This document shows positions 1 through 8,216 of a DNA stretch of 50,885 nucleotides, piece by piece (positions within the stretch are counted from its first letter, which is position 1; every line of letters starts with the position of its first letter). The notes beneath the pieces are model-generated. The model was not told the DNA's origin, did not search any database, and worked only from the letters and a program-made list of their open reading frames with translations. Position numbers and translations under genes: made by a program. The stretch is from Bacteroidota bacterium (GTDB lineage: Bacteria > Bacteroidota > Ignavibacteria > Palsa-1295): assembly GCA_030706385.1 (NCBI GenBank), contig JAUZOQ010000012.1, positions 1 through 50,885 of the forward strand, given 5' to 3'.

Positions 1-1
1 C

Positions 2-589
2 AGAAACCCCGTTGCGATCATCACGAAGAACACGGTTTGCCTGCGGGATATCGATATATTGAGTGAAATGGCGAAACTCGACCTTGTAATGGTGAATTTT
101 TCGATTACGACGCTTGACCTCCATTTATCAAGGATGTTGGAGCCGCGGACTGCGGCGCCGTATCGAAAGCTCGAGGCCATAAAGAAACTTGCAGAGGCTG
201 GTATTGCGACCGGCGTTATGAATGCGCCCATCATACCTGGGCTCAATGACGAGGAAACTCCGAAGATCCTCGAAGCTTCTGCCAATGCGGGTGCCATCAG
301 CGCAGGTTTCACTGTAGTCCGATTGAGCTACGGGAATAAGGATATATTTGCCGATTGGCTAAAACGGAATGTGCCAATGGAAGCTGATAAGGTACTGAAG
401 CGTATCATGATGGTACGCGATGGAAAACTCAGCCAGTCCGATTTCGGAAAACGTATGAAGGGCGAAGGGGCTTATGCCGACTATATCAAGCAACAGTTCG
501 GAGTCTATTGCCGCAAATACCATCTGAATGAGAGATCTGTAGGTTTGAGCACCGAGCATTTTACGCGGCCGGGGACGTTGTTTGGCTAA
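2..589 (+). CDS. Radical SAM protein, PA0069/Rv2578c family, 3' part
   Basis: The open frame runs in from the left edge, so the 5' end, including the CxxxCxxC iron-sulfur motif, lies outside the window. The first in-frame ATG is at 59, but the residues before it (NPVAIITKNTVCLRDIDILS) already match the conserved core of the family, so that ATG is internal. The segment holds the second half of the radical SAM barrel: VNFSITTLD, LEPRTAAPYRKLEAI, then GVMNAPIIPGLND, which are family hallmarks. It ends with a short C-terminal extension (FTRPGTLFG). Such proteins are presumed to bind a 4Fe-4S cluster and S-adenosylmethionine; the substrate is unknown. msrA follows 58 bp downstream on the same strand. 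Family assignment is confident, function is not. Confidence 0.85.
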   Translation, partial: RNPVAIITKNTVCLRDIDILSEMAKLDLVMVNFSITTLDLHLSRMLEPRTAAPYRKLEAIKKLAEAGIATGVMNAPIIPGLNDEETPKILEASANAGAISAGFTVVRLSYGNKDIFADWLKRNVPMEADKVLKRIMMVRDGKLSQSDFGKRMKGEGAYADYIKQQFGVYCRKYHLNERSVGLSTEHFTRPGTLFG

Positions 590-647
590 GAGAATGTTGT
601 AACGTTTCCCATTCGAGATCGTATTATCATCTACTGAATATTAAGCT

Positions 648-1124
648 ATGCAAACTCAAAAAGCAACATTTGGCGCAGGTTGTTTCTGGCAGGTGGAAGA
701 AACCTTCCGAACTGCCCCCGGCGTGATCGCTACTGCCTGCGGATATCTCGGCGGGAATCTTGAGAATCCAACCTACCAGGATGTTTGTACGGATGAAACA
801 GGTCATGCAGAAGTAGTCGAAGTGGAATATGATCCGAGTATTGTCAGCTACGACGAGTTGCTGGATATCTTTTGGAATAATCATAATCCGACAACGATTA
901 ACCGTCAAGGACCTGACATTGGTACACAATACCGTTCTGCCATATTCTTTCACTCGCCGGAGCAGGAAGCAATTGCACGTGCATCAAAATCAAAACTTGA
1001 TGCCAGTGGGAAATTCAAAAAACCGATCGTTACCGAAATAACACAGGCCTCAACCTTCTGGCAGGCTGAAGAATATCATCAGAAATATTTGTATAAACGG
1101 GGAATAACGCATTGCCATGTCTAA
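648..1124 (+). CDS. msrA: Peptide-methionine (S)-S-oxide reductase MsrA
   Basis: Reduces methionine S-sulfoxide in proteins or free methionine, repairing oxidative damage in the cytoplasm. The 158-residue protein starts with the MsrA active-site motif GCFWQVE, with catalytic Cys12; the usual GCFWGVE or GCFWCVE has Gly or Cys where this has Gln. The conserved [38 protein letters not shown] and YHQKYL blocks follow in order. Cys156 in the C-terminal THCHV could be the resolving cysteine. There is no MsrB domain, so this is a single-domain enzyme of ordinary length. The ATG at 648 is the only sensible start because Cys12 must lie near the N terminus. No clear Shine-Dalgarno is seen. Confidence 0.95.
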   Translation: MQTQKATFGAGCFWQVEETFRTAPGVIATACGYLGGNLENPTYQDVCTDETGHAEVVEVEYDPSIVSYDELLDIFWNNHNPTTINRQGPDIGTQYRSAIFFHSPEQEAIARASKSKLDASGKFKKPIVTEITQASTFWQAEEYHQKYLYKRGITHCHV

Positions 1125-1169
1125 TGCGTAGTTGCTGTCAATTACGAATTTTACTTTTTACAACAAAGT

Positions 1170-1712
1170 ATGCCAAATACAATGATTGACGAACTTTGTT
1201 ATCCTATCGGAGGATTTACTCGCCCTGAGATCGTAACCCAGGCAGAATTCAGTGATTATGTAGATGAGATTGAGAAGTTGCCGTACGACCTACGGGAAAG
1301 TGTCGCGGGATTGAACGATGCGCAACTGGATACAAGGTATCGAGAGGGTGGATGGACGCTCAGGCAAGTCGTGCATCATTTGTTCGATAGTCATGTCAAT
1401 AGTTATACACGACTCAAACTTGCTTTGACGGAAGATAATCCGACGATCAAGCCATACGACGAAGAAACCTGGGCTGAGCTTCACGACGCAAAGCATGCTC
1501 CTGTCGATTTGTCGCTCGGAATGCTCGATGCATTACACTCGCGATGGGCGATGACTCTTCGAAGCCTGACGCCTGAGCAGAGACAGCGGACATTCAGACA
1601 TCCCGATTCCACACGGCCTTGGACTATAGATCAGAATACAGCGATGTACGCTTGGCATGGCAAGCATCACGTAGCGCATATAACTCAACTGCGTAAGAAG
1701 ATGGGTTGGTGA
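1170..1712 (+). CDS. DinB-superfamily YfiT/BstA-like metal-dependent protein
   Basis: A 180-residue protein of the DinB four-helix-bundle superfamily, closest to YfiT of Bacillus, called a putative metal-dependent hydrolase or bacillithiol S-transferase. The family N terminus (LCYPIGGF) is present. The metal site is readable: HHLFDSH with His69/His70 on the second helix, and WHGKHHVAH at the C terminus giving His163 and His167. RLKLALTEDNP and IKPYDEETWAEL are family signatures. If it works like BstA it would conjugate a low-molecular-weight thiol to electrophiles, but the thiol used by this organism cannot be told from the window. It lies 45 bp after msrA and may be co-transcribed with it in a stress-related pair. 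It converges with the next gene, leaving 7 bp between stops. Confidence 0.88.
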   Translation: MPNTMIDELCYPIGGFTRPEIVTQAEFSDYVDEIEKLPYDLRESVAGLNDAQLDTRYREGGWTLRQVVHHLFDSHVNSYTRLKLALTEDNPTIKPYDEETWAELHDAKHAPVDLSLGMLDALHSRWAMTLRSLTPEQRQRTFRHPDSTRPWTIDQNTAMYAWHGKHHVAHITQLRKKMGW

Positions 1713-1719
1713 ATGTCGC

Positions 1720-3552
1720 CTATTTTGTAATGATCATCTTCTCCGAGAACGAGGTCGAAGGTGTGACCAGTTTGCAAATGTAGATCCCTCCTGGCAAGTC
1801 TCCGGCATCAAATGTTGCTGAATACTCTCCCCGTTCAACTGTACCACTAAACAGCGTTCTGACTTCTCTGCCTAATAGATCATAGATAGCGAGATGGATG
1901 AGAGTCCGATTGCTTGACGTGAACTGAATCGTTGACGAAGCGGTAAAAGGGTTCGGAAAATTCTGTTTCAGGGACAATGTTGGCGGCTGGGAGTTCGCAC
2001 TCACGGCCGATTTCAGATCATCCGGAGTAAATTTGTAAGCCCGATAATTATAATGTCCGCCGGGAAGAAGCAGTTCAATCGCCGTCGACCCATCGGGCTT
2101 TACTTCTGTAACTGAAGTCTGGTCGCAGATTCCCCAGCCGATGAGAGTATTCCCATTTGGAAGTCGTTGCACGCTTCCCATAGCTCCAGCGAAAATATCA
2201 GGATCATGGCGATATTCCCAGACCTTTGTTGCAGTCTTCGCGACCTCATCGATAGAGTACTCAAGCGCTCGCGAATACGCAAAAGGAGGCTCTCGGAAAT
2301 TTCCATTATCAAAAATAGTGATATTACCGTTCGCCAATCGCCGCATGTCATGCTGATGGAGGAAGGGGATAGTATCGTTCGTTGTGTGAAATTGATTATG
2401 CTTTCCGCCCCATCGCCAGATCATGCTTCCATCCTCTCGATTGATCTTCGTGATCTCATCAAGGCTGCGGCTCGAAAGAAGAAATGAGCCGTCACGATCA
2501 AGCTCAATCGCATTGCAATGTGCGGCATCGATTCTGCGTAAAGAAAAGTCCTGATAGGTTACATCGGTAATTGCGAAATGATCGTTTGTCCGCCAATCGA
2601 AAACGAGATTCTTATCCTTATCGAATTCCTCAATATCGTTATAGACTACAGTTGCTGTACTATCGCCGGACGAAATTACAGACCGCATATCAACGATGTC
2701 CGAATACACTCCAAGCAGTGCATAACCTCCATTGGGTAAAATACGAAGCTCATGCGAATCAGTCTCATATCCATTTGCAGCCTCGAAGCTATCGACAACT
2801 ACATAGTTCGAGTCGAGCCCGTAGAATTTTTTAGCAGCCAGATCAAAGTACGTGAAAAGGCCATTTGGCTGCGGCCTAAAATCTAGCCCGCCCTGCCGTG
2901 TTTTGTGGTACGAGATAGCATGCCCGTATGAATCCAAGATCATTAGGTATGTCCCGAATTGATCGCTGGTGTATTTAAAATCTGATAGATAGATATTACC
3001 TTCGGCAGGCCCATTCAATTTTGTAACTGCGATAACCGGAAAATCGGAAGGGACTGAATCCACAGCACTGCTCGAAAGCCACGGTTCACCCCGAAGATGA
3101 GAGTCTTCCTTTTCCAAAAGAGAATAGGGAAGAATCTTCACCTTGGAGATCTGAAATGAGAATTTGTAAGGAACAGTAAATCCACCGTAGGCACATCGGA
3201 TCGGGATCACCGATACTTGCACCTTTTCTCCTGCGGCAAAAATAATGTCCGGAGTAAAGATGATCGTTCTCTCATCGGTCGCAAGGATGAGTTTGCCCTT
3301 ATGAGATCCACTTAGTGATCCCGTTACGGTTACAGCTGATATAGGCAGCAAATTCCTGGATATCGCCTGTGCATAGCGAATCCCAATTGTGGTTTTCGCA
3401 GATACTTGGGTTGCATTCGCCGAAGGATACGTGTAATTGACCTTAACTTGAGCATCGGCAGTCACGGTGGCGAGCAACATGAAGATAGGTATGATCAACG
3501 CTGCTATCGGAGCGTGCAGTACAACCTGTTTGGGGATTTGATATGCCCGCAT
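1720..3552 (-). CDS. Secreted arylsulfotransferase (ASST)-like protein with T9SS sorting domain
   Basis: A 610-residue exported protein. Residues 1-35 are a signal peptide ending near ADAQ. Residues 38-140 form an Ig-like domain of the SbsA/Big_5 type (YPSANATQVSAKTTIGIRYA and a GEKVQVSV strand). Residues 170-510 are an ASST beta-propeller. The residues matching the arylsulfate sulfotransferase active site can be placed: His267 in DSHE, His345 and Asn347 in AHCN, Arg362 in SSRS and His401 in HQHD, the last being the expected sulfohistidine. Residues about 525-610 are a T9SS type A sorting domain (NFPNPFTASSTI, then GGIYICKL). Family members move sulfate between phenolic compounds; the substrate here is unknown. 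It follows its paralogue with a 3-bp gap and the two are probably translationally coupled. Confidence 0.85.
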   Translation of the reverse strand: MRAYQIPKQVVLHAPIAALIIPIFMLLATVTADAQVKVNYTYPSANATQVSAKTTIGIRYAQAISRNLLPISAVTVTGSLSGSHKGKLILATDERTIIFTPDIIFAAGEKVQVSVIPIRCAYGGFTVPYKFSFQISKVKILPYSLLEKEDSHLRGEPWLSSSAVDSVPSDFPVIAVTKLNGPAEGNIYLSDFKYTSDQFGTYLMILDSYGHAISYHKTRQGGLDFRPQPNGLFTYFDLAAKKFYGLDSNYVVVDSFEAANGYETDSHELRILPNGGYALLGVYSDIVDMRSVISSGDSTATVVYNDIEEFDKDKNLVFDWRTNDHFAITDVTYQDFSLRRIDAAHCNAIELDRDGSFLLSSRSLDEITKINREDGSMIWRWGGKHNQFHTTNDTIPFLHQHDMRRLANGNITIFDNGNFREPPFAYSRALEYSIDEVAKTATKVWEYRHDPDIFAGAMGSVQRLPNGNTLIGWGICDQTSVTEVKPDGSTAIELLLPGGHYNYRAYKFTPDDLKSAVSANSQPPTLSLKQNFPNPFTASSTIQFTSSNRTLIHLAIYDLLGREVRTLFSGTVERGEYSATFDAGDLPGGIYICKLVTPSTSFSEKMIITK

Positions 3553-3555
3553 ACG

Positions 3556-5430
3556 CTATTTGGATAATATCATCATTCGGGTTAACGCTGTAGTTCCGTC
3601 TGTAATTTCATAGAAATAGATTCCGTTCGGAAGCTGGGCGGCATCAAATTTTGCAGAATAACTGCCGGCATCGACAATGCCGTTGAAGAGAGTCTTTACC
3701 TTGACTCCAAGTGCGTTAAACACTTCCAATGAAATAGGAGACCGTACTCCAATCGTGAAGTTGATCGTCGATGATCCCTTGAATGGGTTCGGGTAGTTCT
3801 GTTGAAGTTGGAGAGAAGGGGAAGGAGATGTTGCATCAACTCCTTCCCTCATACCTGCGATATCATTTTTCGTGTATTTGAAAGCCCGGTACGTATAAAT
3901 GCCCGGATCAAATCTGATCTCTAGTGCTGTCGAGCCATCCGGTTTAACTTCAGTAACTGCAACGCTGTCGCAACTTCCCCAGCAGATGAAGGAGTTTCCA
4001 CTTTTAAGCCGTTGCACATAACCCATGGCATTTCCGAATACTTCAGGATCATGGTGATATTCCCAAACCTGGGTTGCAGTTTTGGCTTTCTCATCAAGTT
4101 TATATTCCACAGCTCTTGAGAACGGCATTGCCGTATTGTGAAAATTGCCATTGTCAAACATGATAATATTTCCGTTCAGCAGTCTTCGTACGGCATGTTG
4201 ATGAGAAAAAATGAGGGGATCGTCGACAAAGGTAAACTCATTATGCTTCCCGCCCCACCGCCAAACAATATTGCCAGTTTCTCGATCGATTTTTGTAACT
4301 TCATCCAGGCTACGGGAAGATAGAAGAAAAGTACTATCATTATCGAGTTCGAGGGAGTTGCAATGTGTCAGATCCAGGAATGGCTGTGCGAAATTTTCGT
4401 GGGTCGGATCAGCGTAGCTGAAATGATCCCTGGATCGCCACTCAAAGATGAGGTTTTTCGCGGCATCAAACTCTTGAATGATTCCTTCTGCAACAGTGAC
4501 GCTCGTATCTCCGTCACTTACATATTTGCTCATGTTAACCATTTCATCGACTTGTGCAAGCAGGGCATAGCCTCCATCGGGCAAGAAGATCAATTCATGG
4601 CTATCTGTGCTGTATCCATTGGCCGCTTCAAAGCTATCGACGACTATAAAATTCGAATCGAGTCCGTAAAACTTAAATTTGCTTGGATCTGCATCGAAAT
4701 AGGTATACATCCCATTGGGCTGGGGCTTAAAATCTTGGGCAAAAGCCGGCCACGTACTATGCTGAAAGAGGATATTGCCAGTATTATCCATTACGATCAA
4801 ATAGGTACCACTATCATTACGGGTAAACTTGAAGTTATCCATGTAGATATTCCCCGGTGCAGGACTATTGCTCTTCAGTATTCGAATTGTTGGAAAATCA
4901 TCAGGCAAGGATTCAGGGCTGGATTCATTTGATGGAAAAAATGGAGGCTGCAGATCAGGTGTGGATGGCGCTGGATTGGTCGGTGCAGGATGGACGAGAG
5001 TGCTAGGACGAATCCTTGTTTTCGAGACCTCAAATCCGAAGCTGAACGGGATAGTGCCTTCTCCGTTGACGCAAGTTAGAGATGAAGTACTTACCTGCAC
5101 CTTCTCACCTGCGAAGAAATTCTGATCGGGAGTAAAAATCACCGTTCTCCCATCCAATGCGAGCGTTAACTTGCCTGAGTGAATGCCACTTGAATTTCCT
5201 GAAACGACAAAATATTTGGTTTGAAGAGACGATTTGAGAATGGCTCCGGCGTATCGCACCCCAATTGTTGTTTTCGCGGAGACTTGCGACGCATTGGCCG
5301 ATGGGTAGGTGTAGCAAACTCCAACTGAATTTTTTGCGGTTTGTGCGTCGATCCAATTTGGGTTGATAGCGCATAGTAATATCCAATAAATCAGTAGTCG
5401 GGGAGAGGAATAAAATGATATCTGTTTCAT
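3556..5430 (-). CDS. Secreted arylsulfotransferase (ASST)-like protein with T9SS sorting domain, upstream paralogue
   Basis: Same architecture as the next gene downstream: signal peptide, SbsA/Big_5-type Ig-like domain, a Pro/Ser-rich linker that is longer here, ASST propeller and T9SS type A sorting domain (NYPNPFKGSSTI, LPNGIYFYEI). The active-site set is kept: His278, His356 and Asn358 in THCN, Arg373 in SSRS, His412 in HQHA. The start is placed at the ATG at 5430, giving a 624-residue protein with a good signal peptide (MKQISFYSSPRLLIYWILL). The longer frame to 5478 begins with GTG and adds residues that would spoil the signal. The two genes form a tandem duplication and probably one operon. 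A role in moving sulfate at the cell surface is inferred from the family. Confidence 0.85.
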   Translation of the reverse strand: MKQISFYSSPRLLIYWILLCAINPNWIDAQTAKNSVGVCYTYPSANASQVSAKTTIGVRYAGAILKSSLQTKYFVVSGNSSGIHSGKLTLALDGRTVIFTPDQNFFAGEKVQVSTSSLTCVNGEGTIPFSFGFEVSKTRIRPSTLVHPAPTNPAPSTPDLQPPFFPSNESSPESLPDDFPTIRILKSNSPAPGNIYMDNFKFTRNDSGTYLIVMDNTGNILFQHSTWPAFAQDFKPQPNGMYTYFDADPSKFKFYGLDSNFIVVDSFEAANGYSTDSHELIFLPDGGYALLAQVDEMVNMSKYVSDGDTSVTVAEGIIQEFDAAKNLIFEWRSRDHFSYADPTHENFAQPFLDLTHCNSLELDNDSTFLLSSRSLDEVTKIDRETGNIVWRWGGKHNEFTFVDDPLIFSHQHAVRRLLNGNIIMFDNGNFHNTAMPFSRAVEYKLDEKAKTATQVWEYHHDPEVFGNAMGYVQRLKSGNSFICWGSCDSVAVTEVKPDGSTALEIRFDPGIYTYRAFKYTKNDIAGMREGVDATSPSPSLQLQQNYPNPFKGSSTINFTIGVRSPISLEVFNALGVKVKTLFNGIVDAGSYSAKFDAAQLPNGIYFYEITDGTTALTRMMILSK

Positions 5431-5611
5431 AGTGGTGTGGTACGATGAAAGCATCAAATTGTCAAGTAGATCCAACACTATCTATACAATCCATACTCAC
5501 TTCTCATTCCGCAAATTAGGTGCAGTTTGTATCAGTAATGAGTAGGGACGCAATAAATAGTTTAATAATGCATGGAGAGTACTTTGGCCGGTAAATTGTT
5601 TCAGGCAATAT

Positions 5612-5641
5612 AAAAAGGAACGCGCTCCAAAGAGCGCGTTC
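5612..5641 (-). terminator. Rho-independent terminator after the 5686-6093 gene
   Basis: A perfect 9-bp inverted repeat, GAACGCGCT/AGCGCGTTC, with a 6-nt loop. On the minus strand it is followed directly by a CTTTTTA run. It sits 45 bp past the stop of the small exported protein gene, and ends that transcript before the ASST pair begins. Confidence 0.88.
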
Positions 5642-5685
5642 TAATCATGCATCATCCTTCTTCTGTATAACAGAAGACCAAACTC

Positions 5686-6093
5686 TTATTGCATCCCAGC
5701 CTTCACTAGCGATTTGGCCACTGATATCGTTGTTACGGCAAAATCCTTATCCATCTGCACAGTCTTCGAGGTTGAAGGAGTCTCGATCAACTCATCCTTT
5801 GTCAGGATATCATCACCTTCGAGATGAACCCAGTATTTCTTATTTGCCTGCAGCACTACAAGGTACGCACCGCTTTCGCTGTTGGACTTGCTATTGGTGA
5901 TCTCCAGTGCCCTGTCACCTGCCGCACGTACGCTGACCTTGACAGAGTGTGCTTTTCCTTTATCGGTGCGAACGGTGCCTCTGAGGAGTACAACTGCCTT
6001 TGAAAATTGGGCATCAGCTTGTCTTGTACCGGTAAGGTTGATTATCAACCCCATTACCACGATCGCTGCTATTTTTGTGATTTTGCTAGTCAT
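5686..6093 (-). CDS. Small exported protein with carboxypeptidase-regulatory-like fold
   Basis: A 135-residue protein with an N-terminal signal peptide (hydrophobic IAAIVVMGLIINL, cleavage near ADAQ). The mature part reads like a carboxypeptidase regulatory-like or transthyretin-like beta-sandwich: VVLLRGTVRTDKGKAHSVKVSVRA, then SESGAYLVVLQANKKYWVHLEGDD. The ATG at 6093 is preferred over an upstream in-frame GTG at 6111. It is flanked by terminators on both sides, so it is probably transcribed alone rather than with the sigma/anti-sigma genes upstream. The similar module occurs in 25302-26819 and 30035-30820. Exact role unknown. Confidence 0.65.
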   Translation of the reverse strand: MTSKITKIAAIVVMGLIINLTGTRQADAQFSKAVVLLRGTVRTDKGKAHSVKVSVRAAGDRALEITNSKSNSESGAYLVVLQANKKYWVHLEGDDILTKDELIETPSTSKTVQMDKDFAVTTISVAKSLVKAGMQ

Positions 6094-6193
6094 TTGTATA
6101 GTTTTCAGCACAATTCTAATGGTTATGATAGTAACTATGCAAAAAATCGTGCCAAACTATACTAGGTTTAGAAGAAAAAGAATGGATTATAGG

Positions 6194-6223
6194 AAAAAAG
6201 CGCAAAATGTTGTCAATTTGCGC
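6194..6223 (-). terminator. Rho-independent terminator after the sigma/anti-sigma pair
   Basis: On the minus strand a 7-bp stem GCGCAAA/TTTGCGC with a 10-nt loop is followed by six T residues. It lies 38 bp downstream of the anti-sigma gene stop and closes the sigK-like/rskA-like operon. Confidence 0.8.
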
Positions 6224-6261
6224 CCATTCAAACAAAACCGGACAGAGAATGCGGTAGAAAG

Positions 6262-7191
6262 CTAATTAATGCCCTTCGGGGGGACTTCGCCGGTAAAAAT
6301 GACATTCCCGCGATTATTGCCCCCTCCATTGCCGCTCTCAATTGAGATGGAGAAGGAGTCGGCGGTCTTGAGCTTGGTTGGAAATGTTAGAATTGGCGAA
6401 TTCTTCTTCGAATCGACCCGGAAATTGCCAATGGCAATTGGAGCTTTGCCTCCAACAGTAGCCCATAGCGTATAGGTCTTATTTGCATCCAAAGCCTTGA
6501 GGTTTTCACGAAGGAGGGCTATCATCCTCTGCTTTGGGCTGAAGAAAAGATGTTGCCGAGCAGTGCCAAGCGGTGAACTTGCCAAAGTAACAAGTCTCGA
6601 ATCATTTTCACTGAACATCGCAAAGAAGTGGCTTAGCGCTTGATCGACGCCTGGTCCTGTTTCAGCAGTACTATGAAGCGAATCGTTCTCCATTTTTGTG
6701 CTCGTTCCTGCATTTTCCTGGCGAAGCGAATCTGTCTGCTTAAGTAACGCTCGCATCAAATCGTTGCTTCGATCAAGTTTTGCAGATTTTGAAACGTTCA
6801 GTGCGAGCAACAAACAGAGAAGAAGTCCGGAAAAAATACTTGTACCGATGAAGATGCGTGTTCGCTTTTTCAGCATAGCCGCTTCCGGAGAGGGCTGGCG
6901 TACAGCCTCTTCCTGGTAGGGGTGGGTTGCGTGGAGTTTTTCGACACGAGAAAGGAGTTCAGCCTTGATGGATTGTGGTGGTTCAAACTGTGGGGCGGCG
7001 AGGGCAAGCGCTGCGGAAGCCTCGAGCATTTGTTCAAGAGTTGCAGCTAAAACAGGATCGCCTGATTCGACCAATGCTTCGAATTCGCGCAAGCCTGCCT
7101 CGTCATCGTTCAAGGCGCCGAGAACATAAGCCGAGCTAAGGTCCTCGACGAGTTCGCGGGGCGTATCGGTAATATTTTGATCGTCTAACAT
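6262..7191 (-). CDS. RskA-type membrane anti-sigma factor
   Basis: Anti-sigma factor of the RskA (anti-sigma-K) family, expected to hold the adjacent ECF sigma factor inactive at the inner membrane. The 309-residue protein has a cytoplasmic N-terminal sigma-binding part (about residues 12-90, with AYVLGALNDDEAGLREFE and PPQSIKAELLSRV), one transmembrane helix at about 113-132, a coiled linker, and a periplasmic RskA C-terminal domain (about 215-305: KTYTLWATVGGKAPIAIGNF, then SFSISIESGNGG). It has no HxxxCxxC zinc motif, as is normal for RskA. The gene starts at ATG 7191, 64 bp after the sigma factor stop, and the pair ends at a terminator. Release probably occurs by regulated proteolysis, as for other RskA proteins; this is inferred. 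Confidence 0.88.
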   Translation of the reverse strand: MLDDQNITDTPRELVEDLSSAYVLGALNDDEAGLREFEALVESGDPVLAATLEQMLEASAALALAAPQFEPPQSIKAELLSRVEKLHATHPYQEEAVRQPSPEAAMLKKRTRIFIGTSIFSGLLLCLLLALNVSKSAKLDRSNDLMRALLKQTDSLRQENAGTSTKMENDSLHSTAETGPGVDQALSHFFAMFSENDSRLVTLASSPLGTARQHLFFSPKQRMIALLRENLKALDANKTYTLWATVGGKAPIAIGNFRVDSKKNSPILTFPTKLKTADSFSISIESGNGGGNNRGNVIFTGEVPPKGIN

Positions 7192-7255
7192 GAACTAAGA
7201 ATGATTCGTATGATACAACAGATGAACTAAGATTATTCGCCTATTTCTTTCAAGA

Positions 7256-7846
7256 CTACGTCGGTTGCGACTCACGAAGAAGCGAAACCAATTTCATCAT
7301 CCCTTTTCTCATTCGGGTCTTTATGGTTCCCAGAGGTTCACCGAGCATTTCGGCGATTTCCGACTGAGAATATCCTTCGTAGTACGAAAGATAAAGCGCT
7401 TTGCGTTGCTGCTCGGGTATCTGCTCCAAGGCACTCAATACATGACGTCTCTCATCGTTATCCATTGCTTCACGTAATGGAGTATGATGATCGATCGTTG
7501 CCTCGTGAGAAATATCTCCAATATCCTGCTTTGCTTCTTGTGCCGATTTTTTGTATCTGCGAGAGCGAAGAGTATTAATGGACTTGTTGTGGGCAAGCGT
7601 AACGAGCCAAGTAACGAAACTTCCGCGTTCGTTATCGAAGAGCCCGGCTTTATTCCAGACCTGAAGGAACACGTCTTGCTGTAATTCCTTGGCTTCTTCT
7701 TCATTTCGGACAATGCGGAGGGTTAGCGAATAGATTAGCCTTCCGTATTTATCGTAGAGCAACGCAAGCGATTTCTGGTCCCCTTGCGAAATTAGGGCTA
7801 AGAGCTCTAAATCCTCACGATTCGATTTCTCCTTATCTATACGCAT
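7256..7846 (-). CDS. ECF sigma-70 factor (SigK-like), partner of the RskA-type anti-sigma factor
   Basis: A 196-residue extracytoplasmic-function sigma factor. Region 2 is visible as LALLYDKYGRLIYSLTLRI through the DNA-melting segment FVTWLVTLAHNKSINTLRSRR. Region 4 is LEQIPEQQRKALYLSYYEGY followed by the helix-turn-helix SQSEIAEMLGEPLGTIKTRM. The start is placed at ATG 7846, which gives the usual ECF length. An in-frame GTG at 7930 would add 28 residues with no sign of conservation. It is the first gene of a two-gene unit with the anti-sigma factor, the classic autoregulated SigK/RskA arrangement. The signal sensed and the target promoters are not visible. Confidence 0.92.
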   Translation of the reverse strand: MRIDKEKSNREDLELLALISQGDQKSLALLYDKYGRLIYSLTLRIVRNEEEAKELQQDVFLQVWNKAGLFDNERGSFVTWLVTLAHNKSINTLRSRRYKKSAQEAKQDIGDISHEATIDHHTPLREAMDNDERRHVLSALEQIPEQQRKALYLSYYEGYSQSEIAEMLGEPLGTIKTRMRKGMMKLVSLLRESQPT

Positions 7847-8216
7847 TTTAGGCACCGAGCGGATTTCCCCGTTATTAAGCACGGCGTCTGTCGGTGGCGA
7901 ATTTTTCAATTTTTCTGACGTGCTTTGCACTCTGATCTAAATAGTTAGAGAAAATGGTTGGATTTCGAACATAGCATTCCGTGCTTCTGTCTCAAAACCG
8001 TTCAAAAACCAGCAAGCGAAGGGAATTTTGTGGGGAACTTGAATATAAATTCATTTTCGGCAATTATAATTCCACTCGTTCACTACGAGACGATACAAAA
8101 GGTGTTCCATAACTTCAAATTCTTGCTCAGAAGCGGAGCATACCATACCTCTATAGGATACTATTTGGAAGTACCGCTGCTTATAAGAACATGATGACTA
8201 GTATGAGACTGGCGAT
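7847..8216. other. Intergenic region upstream of the sigma factor gene
   Basis: About 370 bp between the sigma factor start and the stop of the YfhO-like gene. It should carry the sigma factor promoter. I see no convincing gene, hairpin or repeat; a 78-codon frame with a TTG start on the plus strand looks like chance. Confidence 0.6.

Noticed and set aside
4363-4932. 189-codon plus-strand frame opposite the ASST gene
   Set aside because: Antisense shadow of a well-supported gene; no recognisable motifs or start region.
7958-8194. 78-codon plus-strand frame in the intergenic region
   Set aside because: Starts with TTG, no ribosome site, no recognisable protein features.
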